Assembly (NCBI RefSeq): GCF_020700235.1
Contig: NZ_CP085307.1
Location: 248,001-312,000 of the forward strand
DNA from: Haladaptatus pallidirubidus
Lineage (GTDB): Archaea > Halobacteriota > Halobacteria > Halobacteriales > Haladaptataceae
Direction: 5' to 3'
DNA length: 64,000 nucleotides
Shown here: piece after piece, positions 34,947-44,898 of the stretch
How the letters are laid out: every line of letters begins with the position of its first letter
Numbering within the stretch: position 1 is the stretch's first letter
The notes under the pieces: generated by a model
What the model saw: the letters and a program-made list of their open reading frames with translations, nothing else
Databases searched by the model: none
What the model was told of the DNA's origin: nothing
Program-made: the position numbers and the translations under genes

Positions 34947-37016
34947 TCAGCCGAGCATCCGACGTACAGCCCGTTCGCCTTCGTGGATCGCCTCCATGAT
35001 GGTTCGTGGGGCTGCAGCATCTCCGATCAGTTCAACCGACCGACCATCGATCGCATGCCAGAGATCGTCGTTTGCACGGTGAAATCCTGCGAGGACGATA
35101 GTGTCCACGTTTGAAATCCGTTGCTCCTGACCTTGTTCATCGAGGACGACGTCAGGCCACTCGATCTCACTCACTGTTGCGAACATGTGAAGATCAACCG
35201 GATTGTCGAGAGAAAACAGATCCGCCTGAAGCTTCGACTTGGTTGGCCCCGTGAGATCGCCTCCCGGATCGGCTCCTGGCATTACGAAATGAACATCATG
35301 GCCGCCTTCAGCAAGCGTCTTCGCCGTACCGATTCCCTTCCAATGATCTTCACCGTCGTCGATGACGACGACCCGCTCGCCAAGATCGGTCGAAGTGCCG
35401 CTCCCGTTGCCAAGGATCTCTGCACTTGTGAGGATCGTCGCTTCATCCCATCCAGGAACATCTTCTCGCCGAATCCCAAAGCTCTGATAGCCTCGTGGGA
35501 ATTCTGGCGGAGAAGCTCCCGTCGCGATGACCACCGCATCAGGATCACGATCCTCGATTAACTCTGGAGTCACCTCGACACCGGTTTTGACGGTGACACC
35601 CTCACGGCTCAGAGCTTCTTCGAGCCATAGAAGCGGTTTCTCGAACTCACCTCGGTTGGAGATCTCCTTTGCTGCTCTAACCTGCCCACCGAGTTGCTCG
35701 TCGCGTTCGTAGAGGGTCACATCGTGACCCATCCGCGCGGCGACCTCTGCCGCTTTCATGCCACCAGAACCACCGCCGACGATGAGAACCGAGCGAGGCT
35801 CGTCCGTCTCGGGAAGTGTGTCCATACCGAGTTCGTTCTCGAATCCAGTCGCCGGATTGAGCACACACCGACACTCCGCACCGTTGTAGATCCGCTCGAT
35901 ACAGCCTTGGTTACAGCCCATACACTCGATGAGTTCGTTGAGCTGACCCGCTTGGGCTTTCTTCGCGATCGCCGGATCGGCGATATGGCCACGAGTCATC
36001 GCAACGAGGTCGATGCTATCCGCTGCCAGCAGGCGGTCGGCATCTCGTGGATCAGTGACCCGACCCACTGTAGCGATAGTGACATCCGGATTTTCGGCTT
36101 TGACGCTCTCACCGATCTCCTGTGCCAGCGGTGCATACAGCTCCTGCTCATGTTGCATGTCTGGGATGATGTAATCCTGTCTGAGATAGGTTCCGGCTTT
36201 CACGACGAGGTAGTCGACATGTCCGGTAGCAGCGAGTCGCTTCGCGACCTCCTGATACTCGTCGACGTCCATACCACCGGGTGCGAAGTCCTTTGCATTG
36301 ACTTGGAGTCCGATGACGAACTCGTCACCGACCCGTTCACGTGTTGCTTCGAGTGTCTCCCGGACGATCCGCAGTCGATTGTCTAAACTACCACCGTATT
36401 CGTCGTCGCGGTCGTTCGAGTAGGGGGAGATGAACTGCGAAAGGAAGTATCCACCATATCCCGAATGGATCTCGACGCCGTCGAATCCACTCTTCTGAAT
36501 GACTCTCGACGTGTGGGCGTACGCATCAACGATCTCCTCGATCTCCTCACCCGTCAACTCGTGTGGCATTTCTCCGTTGACAGGCCCTGGGATGTCGCTT
36601 GCGGAAAGCACCGGCTCCTCGCTTTTTAGACTCGTGATCTGCCGTCCGTAATGGAGGTTCTGGCAGATTATCTTCGCCCCGGCATCGTGCACTGCATCGG
36701 TGAGCTGTTGGAGCTGTGGCACCATCGTCTCGTCGTCCCAACCACAGATTGCACTCCCACTCATCGTCGAAGGATGGTTGGCGAGATACGCCATCACAAT
36801 GAGGCCAATTCCCCCCTTGGCCCGTTCGACATAGTAATCGATGAGCTTGTCGGTGATCTCTTTCCCGCTGGCGTAGTTCGTCGTGTGACCTGTCATCATC
36901 AACCGGTTCCGGAGGTCGACGTTCCCAATAGACGTTGGTTCGAACAGGTGCGTGAACGAGTACTCGTTCGGATCAGTATCGGCTAAGATCGCTTGTTCCT
37001 TGTTCATCGTTCTCAT
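34947..37016 (-). CDS. FMN/Fe-S/FAD oxidoreductase (2,4-dienoyl-CoA reductase / trimethylamine dehydrogenase family)
   Basis: A 689-residue flavoenzyme. Residues about 20-350 form an old-yellow-enzyme barrel (LFEPTSIGNVDLRNRLMMTG, GFDGVEIHSGYGGYFLSQFI, EYGGSLDNRLRIVRE). A 4Fe-4S cluster is bound by C365, C368, C372 and C384 (CMGCNQGC pattern, CX2CX3CX11C). Residues 405-689 form an NAD/FAD-binding domain (VLIVGGGSGGMKAAEVA). The architecture is that of FadH and of trimethylamine and dimethylamine dehydrogenases. The substrate could be an enoyl thioester, a methylamine or a xenobiotic enone. The ATG at 37016 (MRTMNKEQ) or at 37007 could be used. It shares orientation with the downstream symporter pair, which may import its substrate. 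Confidence 0.85.
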   Translation of the reverse strand: MRTMNKEQAILADTDPNEYSFTHLFEPTSIGNVDLRNRLMMTGHTTNYASGKEITDKLIDYYVERAKGGIGLIVMAYLANHPSTMSGSAICGWDDETMVPQLQQLTDAVHDAGAKIICQNLHYGRQITSLKSEEPVLSASDIPGPVNGEMPHELTGEEIEEIVDAYAHTSRVIQKSGFDGVEIHSGYGGYFLSQFISPYSNDRDDEYGGSLDNRLRIVRETLEATRERVGDEFVIGLQVNAKDFAPGGMDVDEYQEVAKRLAATGHVDYLVVKAGTYLRQDYIIPDMQHEQELYAPLAQEIGESVKAENPDVTIATVGRVTDPRDADRLLAADSIDLVAMTRGHIADPAIAKKAQAGQLNELIECMGCNQGCIERIYNGAECRCVLNPATGFENELGMDTLPETDEPRSVLIVGGGSGGMKAAEVAARMGHDVTLYERDEQLGGQVRAAKEISNRGEFEKPLLWLEEALSREGVTVKTGVEVTPELIEDRDPDAVVIATGASPPEFPRGYQSFGIRREDVPGWDEATILTSAEILGNGSGTSTDLGERVVVIDDGEDHWKGIGTAKTLAEGGHDVHFVMPGADPGGDLTGPTKSKLQADLFSLDNPVDLHMFATVSEIEWPDVVLDEQGQEQRISNVDTIVLAGFHRANDDLWHAIDGRSVELIGDAAAPRTIMEAIHEGERAVRRMLG

Positions 37017-37640
37017 GGAATCTCACCCCATCAATCATAAGGATTGTGGATCCTGAAATCTATTCATTGTGTTCGTTGAACCATTGAAATCGTGCATTCT
37101 GAGGTGACTATCACCTGTGCAGTCTCATCTTTTGACTGGAGAAAGATACGTTCAATGCATGAACAGATAGCTACACTCCGAGTTTGAGATCGGACGTGGA
37201 GTGCAATACCTCTGAAAATAAGTTACCAAATTAGAGCTTATAATTTAAAGAATATTATAAGAAGTATGATGGGACAAATTACACATCCGACTGACAGTAG
37301 CAGGCACAGTTAGTATTCCGTCTCTCAGGTATGCGTAATCGTAGTAGCTGGAGGCAACTAGGTCAAATATTGTTGTCTGGAATGGCAAGCGATCCAACAC
37401 CAATCCAATCAAGTTTTTTATATTTCAAGCTATAGTATTCTCCATAAGATTCGGATGATTATAGGTTCTAGCTTAACCCCGAGAGCGCTGCTATGTCCTC
37501 TCCGAAACAAAATTATCCTCGCTTGATTGATTTGTTCCCTCTATTTACTCTTCAGCAATGGCTAGAATAGTGACTGTGGAGGAATTGACTTCGTGCGGTA
37601 CAGCATGAACATCTTTGTCCGAACGCGTATACGGAGGAGT
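37017..37640. other. Intergenic stretch between divergent genes, nothing recognised
   Basis: About 620 A/T-rich bases separate the oxidoreductase from the HTH_10 gene. Promoters for both should lie here. I found no reading frame, hairpin or repeat that I can support. Confidence 0.45.
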
Positions 37641-38345
37641 ATGAACCCGGATCTGAGCGCCGAATTTCGCCTCTCTTCATCGTCTCTCGCACTGACCGGC
37701 CTTGCTGCGTCCATCCCAAATGCCCGCATCAAACTCGATGAGGTCGTGGGAGTAGATCACTCGGTGCTCCTCTGCTGGATCGAAGCAGAGTCCTACGACA
37801 CTGTCGAGGCGGCACTTGACGCTAAGGCGTCGATTGCGGCATGGACACTACTTGAAGCCGCGACAAAGCGGCGGCTGTATCGACTTCGAATGGCCGAGCC
37901 GATCGAGGTGCAGGTCGCAATTCCCGAGGAATTTATCAAGCGCGGCACGACGCCGATCCATGCAATGATTACGAGGGATGGCTGGCTCATGCGAGCTCGC
38001 TTCCCCGATCGAACCACCCTCACGGAGTACCGCGAAGCCTGCCATCAACGGGGAATATCGTTCACTCTCGAAGGGCTCTATCAACCGACGACAGACCCCG
38101 AGGGCGAGGGATTGTCTCTCGCTGGGTTGACGCCAAAACAGCGTGAGGCACTACTACTCGCGTACGAAGAGGGATATTACGATCTCCCGCGAGGAACGAA
38201 GCTTACCGACCTGAGCGACCGCCTCGGCATCTCCCGGCGGTCGATGTCCGACCGTCTTCGCCGGGCGGAGCGAGAGATCGTTGCAACCGCAATCACGAAC
38301 GAACGGATAGCTCCTCGGAATACCAATTCCACAGACCACCAATAG
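37641..38345 (+). CDS. HTH_10 (bacterio-opsin activator type) transcription regulator
   Basis: A 234-residue regulator. The start at 37641 is preceded by GGAGG 5 bases away; a frame 16 codons longer exists but lacks such a site. The C-terminal domain reads LTPKQREALLLAYEEGYYDL, then GTKLTDLSDRLGISRRSMSD and RLRRAEREIV. The N-terminal input region (MNPDLSAEFRLSSSSLALTG) matches the haloarchaeal Bat-like layout. It is the third such regulator in the window. It is divergent from the flavin/Fe-S oxidoreductase and upstream of the VOC and MFS genes, either of which it might control. Confidence 0.88.
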   Translation: MNPDLSAEFRLSSSSLALTGLAASIPNARIKLDEVVGVDHSVLLCWIEAESYDTVEAALDAKASIAAWTLLEAATKRRLYRLRMAEPIEVQVAIPEEFIKRGTTPIHAMITRDGWLMRARFPDRTTLTEYREACHQRGISFTLEGLYQPTTDPEGEGLSLAGLTPKQREALLLAYEEGYYDLPRGTKLTDLSDRLGISRRSMSDRLRRAEREIVATAITNERIAPRNTNSTDHQ

Positions 38346-38528
38346 CAGAAGGCGAGTGCCCGCAAATGCGGTTGCAGAATGGCCTACGTAAATTGTGGAA
38401 TTGATCTTGTATACGCACAGCACGCTCCACACGGGTGGTTGTGATTTTCTCATTATAAAGACACTCCGCGAGGAGAGATACCCTGATTCGATCTTCCAAC
38501 CAAAAACGAGTATGCAATGGAGAGTACC

Positions 38529-38912
38529 ATGAGCACGGTCGTTGTTCGTTACATAGTCGACGATGTCGATGCGGCGGTCGACTTCTATACTGACCATCTG
38601 AAGTTCGAGGTGCAGATGCGCCCAGCACCGGGATTCGCGGCGCTCGAACGCGGCAGGCTTCGCCTGTTGCTGAATGCCCCCGGTGTTGGAGGAAGCGGTC
38701 AGGCCATGCCTGACGGAACCCTCCCCGAGCCCGGGGGGTGGAACCGCTTCCAAATCGAGGTCGAGGATTTGGCCGCCACTGTCGAGCGATTGAAAGACCA
38801 GGAAGCCAGCTTCCGGAACGAAATTGTAGCCGGGAAGGGTGGCAAGCAGATCTTGCTCGAAGATCCAGCCGGCAACGTGGTCGAACTCTTCGAACCACCG
38901 GTGGAATCGTAG
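38529..38912 (+). CDS. VOC-family (glyoxalase/bleomycin-resistance-like) protein
   Basis: A 127-residue vicinal oxygen chelate protein: VVVRYIVDDVDAAVDFYTDH, FEVQMRPAPGFAALERGRL, RFQIEVEDLAATVERLKDQE and ILLEDPAGNVVELFEP. The pattern fits the two-module fold with a metal-binding Glu in the last strand. A start four codons earlier (38517, MEST) is equally possible. Function may be detoxification or resistance. It lies 51 bases before the MFS carrier on the same strand, which would fit a resistance pair. Confidence 0.87.
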   Translation: MSTVVVRYIVDDVDAAVDFYTDHLKFEVQMRPAPGFAALERGRLRLLLNAPGVGGSGQAMPDGTLPEPGGWNRFQIEVEDLAATVERLKDQEASFRNEIVAGKGGKQILLEDPAGNVVELFEPPVES

Positions 38913-38963
38913 GGATCGATAGATGATTCACAAACACGGATTCAGCGAGCTGAGGGCCGCCGG

Positions 38964-40214
38964 ATGAGCCACGAGTCGGCGCTTCCCCACCCCCGACTCG
39001 CCCAGGCGACGCTGTTGCTCGCCAGCATGCTGACCATCATGGCGGGGGCGACGATTGCCCCAGCGTTACCCGCCATTCAGCGGGAGTTTACGACTGCACC
39101 GAACGCAGTGGTCCTCGTCGGGCTCGTGCTCACCATGCATGGACTGTTCATCGCGGTCGGAGCGCCCGTCATCGGTGCACTCGCCGACCGATACGGCCGT
39201 CGGTGGTTGTTGCTCGTCTCAACAATGGTCTACGCGCTCGCCGGTGGCTCGGGGTTCGTTCTCGATTCGCTGATGGCTATTCTCGCCGGCCGAGCTGTGC
39301 TAGGGTTGGCTGTCGCAGGTGTGATGGTGACGGTGACCGCACTGATTACCGACTACTACGAAGATAACCGCTGCGAGACGGTCCTCGGGAGACAGGCCGC
39401 TTTCACGTCGTTTGGTGGCGTCATGTTGTTACCGCTCGCGGGTGTGCTTGCCGATATCGACTGGCGGGTTCCCTTCCTCGTCTACACGGTCGCGTTGCTC
39501 CTCTTACCGGCAATGGCGTTCGCGTTGCCGGAGCCTGACCGTAGAGAACCAACCGGAGACCGCCCGACGAGCATCGACGAGCTCCGCTGCACACTCGCTC
39601 GCTTCCCGCTCGGGTCGCTCGCGCTCATCTTCGCGCTCGGACTCGTCGGCCAGCTCATCTTCTACATGACCCCCGTGCAACTTCCGTTCTATCTCGAATC
39701 GCAAACAGGAGCGAGCGCGACACTGGTCGGTGCTGCACTGGCAACGATGACATTCAGCGGCGGGGTCGTGTCCCTGTTCTACGGGCGCATTCGACGCTCT
39801 GTAGGCGTGATCGCACTTGTCGCGCTCACGTTTTCCTTCATGAGCGTCGGATACGTCGTCATCGGGATCAGTGAGACATTGCTCGGTATCCTCGCCGGAT
39901 TGGCTCTTACAGGGGCTGGCATCGGATTTCTCTTGCCAAATCTCAATACGTGGATCGCGGCGGTCACTCCAGAAGCCGTTCGCGGCCGGGCACTTAGCGG
40001 GTTGACGAGCGCGATTTTCATCGGGCAGTTCCTCTCGCCGATCGTGACACGTCCGGTGAGCGAGACCGTCGGGCTTGGTGCGACGTTTCTCGGTGTCGGT
40101 GTGGTGTTGGCGGGTGGGGCAGTAGCGTTCGCTCTCGCAACGGTGTACGTTACGCCACCGACCGAGTCCGAACCCGAGGTTGAACCAAACCCTGCCGACC
40201 GACCAACCCAATGA
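38964..40214 (+). CDS. Major facilitator superfamily transporter
   Basis: A 416-residue carrier with twelve hydrophobic helices. It shows the loop-2 signature GALADRYGRRWLLLVSTMVY and the drug-efflux-type start LASMLTIMAGATIAPALPAI, which resembles the DHA (drug:proton antiporter) branch. The C-terminal tail is acidic and Pro-rich (PPTESEPEVEPNPAD). It probably exports a drug or metabolite. It follows a glyoxalase-like gene and an HTH_10 regulator in the same direction. Confidence 0.87.
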   Translation: MSHESALPHPRLAQATLLLASMLTIMAGATIAPALPAIQREFTTAPNAVVLVGLVLTMHGLFIAVGAPVIGALADRYGRRWLLLVSTMVYALAGGSGFVLDSLMAILAGRAVLGLAVAGVMVTVTALITDYYEDNRCETVLGRQAAFTSFGGVMLLPLAGVLADIDWRVPFLVYTVALLLLPAMAFALPEPDRREPTGDRPTSIDELRCTLARFPLGSLALIFALGLVGQLIFYMTPVQLPFYLESQTGASATLVGAALATMTFSGGVVSLFYGRIRRSVGVIALVALTFSFMSVGYVVIGISETLLGILAGLALTGAGIGFLLPNLNTWIAAVTPEAVRGRALSGLTSAIFIGQFLSPIVTRPVSETVGLGATFLGVGVVLAGGAVAFALATVYVTPPTESEPEVEPNPADRPTQ

Positions 40215-40662
40215 AGTGATGGTGGTGCTCCTGTGATACTGGTGTACCTTCAGGAGATATCTCGTCGTCTATTTTCAAGAGAATTGTTGCATACCTCGTT
40301 CGTGTATCTGTCTGTTGATTTCTGTAGTCCTCATCAGTTCGTCGCTCAGGTAATTTAGTGGAGTGGCTTCCCGTCATGTGTTTGCCTCCTCGATCAAATC
40401 CTACAAGAGGAATAATGGCCCCTTATTTAAGTGAGCCGAATATCTCCGGCGGCGAATCCATGCTCCATTGGTTCTCGTTTATTGGTAGAACTAAACGATC
40501 TATGACGAAACAGACCATCCAATTTGACACAGGGCTGTTCGGCAGCGTCGGAACTGACCTCCGCTACTTCGCTATAAATGCGACGGTGGGGAGGGATAGA
40601 TACGCTTCAATCGATGTTTCGGTAACGCACTTTCAAAAGAGCATGGGCATGGGAGACTGATC
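40215..40662. other. Intergenic stretch, nothing recognised
   Basis: About 450 bases between the MFS carrier and a small membrane gene. Open frames exist (40358-40660) but do not resemble any protein I know. Confidence 0.4.
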
Positions 40663-41139
40663 ATGGGAGACGCAATACCTTCTGCAAGAAGTACCGAGAG
40701 ACAAGAGCCCATTTCTCTATCCCGACTGTGGTGGGTCGGGCCTATAGTAATCGCCACGTCAGTGGTCGCTAACATTGCAATACGTGAGTTCTCGTTGGTG
40801 ATATTCAATATCTCACCTTCATTCCATCATTTGATGTGGGGACACCTCATTACGGTCACTATTATCGCTGTCAGTGTGGCTGTCCTCACCTTTGTGGTGG
40901 TAGCTCGGTATAGTCAAAATCCCATCTCCCTTTACCGTCAGATAGCCGTTGTAGCCCTCACCCTCTCGATAATTCCAGATGTTGCAATGTTGTACGGGAG
41001 TGGGCCGGGACACACCCCTGCCGCGATCATCACCTTGATCAGTATTCACATAGTTGACGCCGCAATATGCGTTATATTACTTTCTATATTAACTAGTATA
41101 AATATTAATATTTTCTTAGATAAGTTAGTAACTATGTGA
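40663..41139 (+). CDS. Four-helix membrane protein of DUF6069-like type
   Basis: A 158-residue protein with four predicted helices: LWWVGPIVIATSVVANIAI, LITVTIIAVSVAVLTFVVVA, IAVVALTLSIIPDVAMLY and IHIVDAAICVILLSILTSI. The RLWWVGP start, the helix layout and the His in the last helix resemble the DUF6069 family found in actinobacteria and haloarchaea. Function is unknown. It starts at ATG 40663, shortly after GGGAGAC, and has no clear operon partner. Confidence 0.65.
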   Translation: MGDAIPSARSTERQEPISLSRLWWVGPIVIATSVVANIAIREFSLVIFNISPSFHHLMWGHLITVTIIAVSVAVLTFVVVARYSQNPISLYRQIAVVALTLSIIPDVAMLYGSGPGHTPAAIITLISIHIVDAAICVILLSILTSININIFLDKLVTM

Positions 41140-41423
41140 ATCAAATGCTGAAACAGCCTATCCTCCGAAACTGTGGCCAGGTACATTCTCGGAGAATGAT
41201 TTTAATGCGTGCCTCTCTTTCCCAACCCGCCAGAGCGAACCAACCGCTCAGTGGAGTGCTTATTGACCACGTCCGACAATAGAACCACCTACTGTCAATC
41301 CAGTTCCACTGATGAGGAGATGCCCCTTAATTTCTTCTGAAACAATCCGAATATTTACGGATGCGTAGCCGAGAAGCGATTGCTGGATGCCCAAGAGTAT
41401 CTCTCTAATCCCGTTATACGCGT

Positions 41424-41600
41424 TCAAGTTATCTTTTTCTTTGGCTTAGCTGCCTGATATGCGACACCGGCACCTGCTCCGAGGACGAGTCCTGCACCAG
41501 TCATTCCAGCGGCTGCGCCGATTGCCATGCCTAACCCTGCCCCAATTGCTATCCACTCGATATCGTTGTCAGATTCCTCGTCAGTGTCGCTCTTCGCCAT
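41424..41600 (-). CDS. Small glycine-rich membrane protein, 58 residues
   Basis: The minus strand encodes an acidic N-terminus (MAKSDTDEESDNDIEW), one glycine-zipper helix (IGAGLGMAIGAAAGMTGAGL and VLGAGAGVAYQA) and a basic tail (KPKKKIT). GxxxG spacing suggests tight helix packing or oligomer formation in the membrane. It is similar in style to small haloarchaeal membrane proteins of unknown function. Start and stop are clean. Flanking sequence (41140-41423) shows no gene. Confidence 0.65.
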   Translation of the reverse strand: MAKSDTDEESDNDIEWIAIGAGLGMAIGAAAGMTGAGLVLGAGAGVAYQAAKPKKKIT

Positions 41601-41845
41601 ACAACTACTATGTTGATACGGACGATAACCATGGTGATTCCTCTTACCTTATTCTTTCAATATCCACTTGTTCTATGGTTCTCTACGCCGCAAATATGAC
41701 ATGCATCAAATCCACCCTCTGAGATTGTGGTACGATTTCGCTCACCACAAAAGTTGAAATCAGTACTCTCAATGTATAGGATCTCAACATTCTCTACTCG
41801 TTTAATCAGGTTCCGACAAAACAGCTATCACATGAACTCTGTGTA

Positions 41846-43204
41846 TCACTCGATCGTTACGCGATCTGGAGATGGCAGCTCACGAAGCTCTGGATTCACA
41901 AGCACATACAAAGCCAATGAGATGGCTGCGACCCCGAGTGCAGCCATCGCAGCTTGTGGGCTGACCCAGCCAGCGAAGATTCCCCCAGCTAGCGAACCAA
42001 TCGGAATCATGGATGCTGACGCCGAACCGTAAATACTACTCACTCGTCCAACCTTCTCTGCTGGCGGTGCGGCTTGAAACACTGTGGTTACATACACGGA
42101 AACAATCCCGATAGGGATGTTAGTCAGGGCAAAGAGCAAGGCCGTCAAAGGGAGCCAATTAGCGAGGAGTGCACAGCTCCAAAGTACTCCCGCAATGGTG
42201 TATCCAACGATCATGCTCCATCCCAATGGACGTGTCGCAACGAAATTTGAGGCGAGCGCCCCGACAAAGCCGCCGGCTGCGATTGATCCCATGAGGATCC
42301 CATACGTGCCAGCTGCACCAATCTGACTCAACACTCCAGGAACGACAAGAGAGTCAGCGTACGCAGGCGTCGCTGCCAGCATCATCCCAACAGAAAAGTT
42401 GGCAACTACTGCCCCGGCAAGTAACAGCACAAGGGGTGTGCCACGAAGAACGGCCACTCCTTCGCGCATACGCGTCAGGTAGGAGTCGGAGTCTTCGGCT
42501 CTCGTGTGTGAACCGTCACCGTCTGTAACAATGGAATTACCGCTGTCCTTAGCTTGCCGCTCGTCATCTGGCAACGTCGAGAATTCTTCGGACTCGTTGT
42601 CATCCGGTACCGTATTTGTAGATGGAATCGAGACAGTTGCAAACACGATTGCAGCGACCCCGAACGTAATGGCGTCAAGTACAAACAATGCAATTGCACT
42701 GAAAAGACCGATAAGGACACCACCAACCCCATTCGCTACCATGTCGAACCCCTGGTAGGCGACCGAGAACGCTGAATTGGCTGCGACCAGTTCTTCTTTT
42801 TCGAGGATACGTGGGAGTGCGGTACTCTGCGCCGGATACACTAATTGGTTGAGTGCCGAAAGGACTGGCATTACGAGGAGCACTAACTCAACGGTAAGGA
42901 ATCCGAAAACATGGGCTATCGGAATCACTGAGACGACAACCGCCTGAATAAGTTGTGTGCCGACGAGCGTTCGTCGAATCGACCACCGATCAACCAGTGG
43001 TCCTGCGAGAAATTGAAACACCTGCGGGATCATTGTTACGAATCCCGCGATACCCGTGTAGACAGGATCGTTGGTCAAACTGTAAACGAGCCACATCGCG
43101 GCGACAAGGTAGAAGCTGTCGCCAACATTGGTTATTACACGGCCTATAAACAATCGACGAAACGTTCGATTCTGAAAGGCACCACGCATATCCTGATCAA
43201 TCAC
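41846..43204 (-). CDS. MFS transporter of the MFS_3 (enterobactin exporter-like) type
   Basis: A 452-residue carrier with twelve helices split by an acidic central loop (about residues 200-240, with DDNESEEFSTLPDDERQAKD). Its N-terminus FQNRTFRRLFIGRVITNVGD and LAGPLVDRWSIRRTLVGTQL match the MFS_3 efflux branch, and GRVSSIYGSASASMIPIGSL is typical of the C-terminal half. It likely exports a drug, siderophore or metabolite. It is followed upstream (43469) by an ArsR-type regulator on the same strand, 264 bases away, that could control it. Confidence 0.85.
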   Translation of the reverse strand: MIDQDMRGAFQNRTFRRLFIGRVITNVGDSFYLVAAMWLVYSLTNDPVYTGIAGFVTMIPQVFQFLAGPLVDRWSIRRTLVGTQLIQAVVVSVIPIAHVFGFLTVELVLLVMPVLSALNQLVYPAQSTALPRILEKEELVAANSAFSVAYQGFDMVANGVGGVLIGLFSAIALFVLDAITFGVAAIVFATVSIPSTNTVPDDNESEEFSTLPDDERQAKDSGNSIVTDGDGSHTRAEDSDSYLTRMREGVAVLRGTPLVLLLAGAVVANFSVGMMLAATPAYADSLVVPGVLSQIGAAGTYGILMGSIAAGGFVGALASNFVATRPLGWSMIVGYTIAGVLWSCALLANWLPLTALLFALTNIPIGIVSVYVTTVFQAAPPAEKVGRVSSIYGSASASMIPIGSLAGGIFAGWVSPQAAMAALGVAAISLALYVLVNPELRELPSPDRVTIE

Positions 43205-43468
43205 ACGGTGAGGCCATAAATATAATTAGAATGATATTTCTGTTACGAGTTGTACAGAAGTTTTGTTCTATATTCCATTTGGCAACTCAATCGAGTTTGA
43301 TCTCACGAAGAGAATCAACATAATAGCGTCAAGTGGTTTCCACCACATCACGGCGATAAGAACGGCAAGTCTGTTTGACGACCAGCGGAGCCGATTCTTC
43401 AATACGTGTGGAGAGATTCCGTGCTGAGAATACCGTTTTGGTCGGTAGATGACTCGAACAGCGTCAAG

Positions 43469-44377
43469 TTATGTGTCAATATCGATGATGTCGAACGTTT
43501 CGTCAACGACAACGCTAAGGATGGAGTCCTCAACTCGGAACGTTACATTCAATTGGAGTGGACTTTGGCTTTCGATATTTACTCTGACGGGACTGAGTTC
43601 AGATAACTCCCAGATAAAACGTTCCTGAACAATAATTTCATTCTCGCAATAAAAACTGGCAACGAGAGGATCAGTGAGCAGGAGTGCATGGTTTAACGCG
43701 ACTTGCGACTGGGTACCACACTGTTGGCAATCAAATAGAATTACTGGATCGAGAGGTCGTCTACTCGGGTTTTCAGACTCATTCTCTGATGATCGATCTC
43801 CATCCATCGTATCAAAAAGTTCTACAGTTGGCTTCATCTGCCCATTACAGAACGGGCAGAAGCCATTGATGACCTGTTGGACTTTCGTCCGGAAATATTG
43901 ACTCACAGCTTCCGGAATCTCATCCCGGTCGTACCCGGTAAATACAGCAGGTGGAATGGGTGCCTCCCAACCGGATGGACATGATGAACAGGAATCACAC
44001 CCGATGCGGACAGTTTCATTTTCATACCGTAACGTTAGAGGTTCGCCACTATTTTGACACAAGTGATTCAACACGATCGGATCGAGAGTCTCGTGCGCCG
44101 TGTACATCCCCGACGCAATGGCCCCGTTCACGTGCTTGCCCGCTTGTGTCAGCCGATATCCGCCATCGGTCTTGATGACGAATTGTCCTATGAGCTTGTC
44201 AAGGTGGTAGTTGAATTGACCTGGGTCGCGCATTCCGACGGCCCGACGTAACTCGGAAAACGGTACTGTTTGAACATCGGATTTCCAGAGTACCTGCAGG
44301 ATCCTGAGGCGTGTCTCGTCGGAGAGAGCAGCAAACGCCTCCTCAGGCTCGATCTGTTGGACGAACTGGTCACTCAT
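43469..44377 (-). CDS. ArsR-like winged-helix regulator with zinc-binding C-terminal part
   Basis: A 302-residue protein. Residues about 10-85 form an ArsR-like winged helix (FAALSDETRLRILQVLWKSD, FSELRRAVGMRDPGQFNYHL, GYRLTQAG). The remainder contains several Cys pairs: CDSCSSC, CPFCNGQ, CQQC, likely two zinc ribbons. This haloarchaeal architecture is common; the ligand is unknown. No Cys pair typical of metal-sensing ArsR helix is seen in the DNA-binding domain. The MFS_3 carrier downstream is the likely target by position, which is inference. Confidence 0.82.
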   Translation of the reverse strand: MSDQFVQQIEPEEAFAALSDETRLRILQVLWKSDVQTVPFSELRRAVGMRDPGQFNYHLDKLIGQFVIKTDGGYRLTQAGKHVNGAIASGMYTAHETLDPIVLNHLCQNSGEPLTLRYENETVRIGCDSCSSCPSGWEAPIPPAVFTGYDRDEIPEAVSQYFRTKVQQVINGFCPFCNGQMKPTVELFDTMDGDRSSENESENPSRRPLDPVILFDCQQCGTQSQVALNHALLLTDPLVASFYCENEIIVQERFIWELSELSPVRVNIESQSPLQLNVTFRVEDSILSVVVDETFDIIDIDT

Positions 44378-44898
44378 GTCTCTTTCTTAGAGACGTTTTG
44401 CCATAGGCATACCGGGAATTGCGTGATGCACAGTCTCGGCACTCACCGATACATGAGTCTCCGAAACTGTGATATTCTAGGGAGAGACAAATGTTGATGT
44501 TGGCTCTCTTAATGCATACTATTCCCCTCAATAGTCGTTGACAGCCAGAATCCAGTGATGTTGCGACACTAAACCACTATAATGTAGTTCGCGTTAACTC
44601 AGCTCTGAGAGATCGAGCGTGTCTATTGTCTAGTCGTTGTGCTGGGAAGTGGGTAGAGAATTCCGTACCAGAGCCTGTAAAGCACCGTTCCAATCGCGCT
44701 ACCACACGATCTTCCTGGCCTCGGTGTTACATACAGGCCGTATAGCTAACAGAATGACGAAGTCCCCACCGTCACTACCGGCTGCCGGTCATTCGGAAGG
44801 GAGTGAATTTGAATCGAGGGGGCCATTGATAATGTATCGCATGACGCCTGGCGAATTCTTCGCCGAAAATCAGCTCGATTGGGTAGTGTTCCGGTCTA
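44378..44898. other. Intergenic stretch, nothing recognised
   Basis: About 520 bases between the ArsR-type gene and the chimeric gene at 44899. The open frame at 44637-44930 has no family resemblance and overlaps the next gene antisense. Confidence 0.4.

Noticed and set aside
39504-40211. 235-codon frame opposite the MFS carrier
   Set aside because: Antisense shadow of a well-supported membrane protein gene; composition is not protein-like.
41657-41826. Minus-strand frame with two Cys pairs (FNFCGERN and CHICGVEN)
   Set aside because: Resembles a zinc ribbon but has no start codon in frame and a stop directly upstream; too weak to call a gene.
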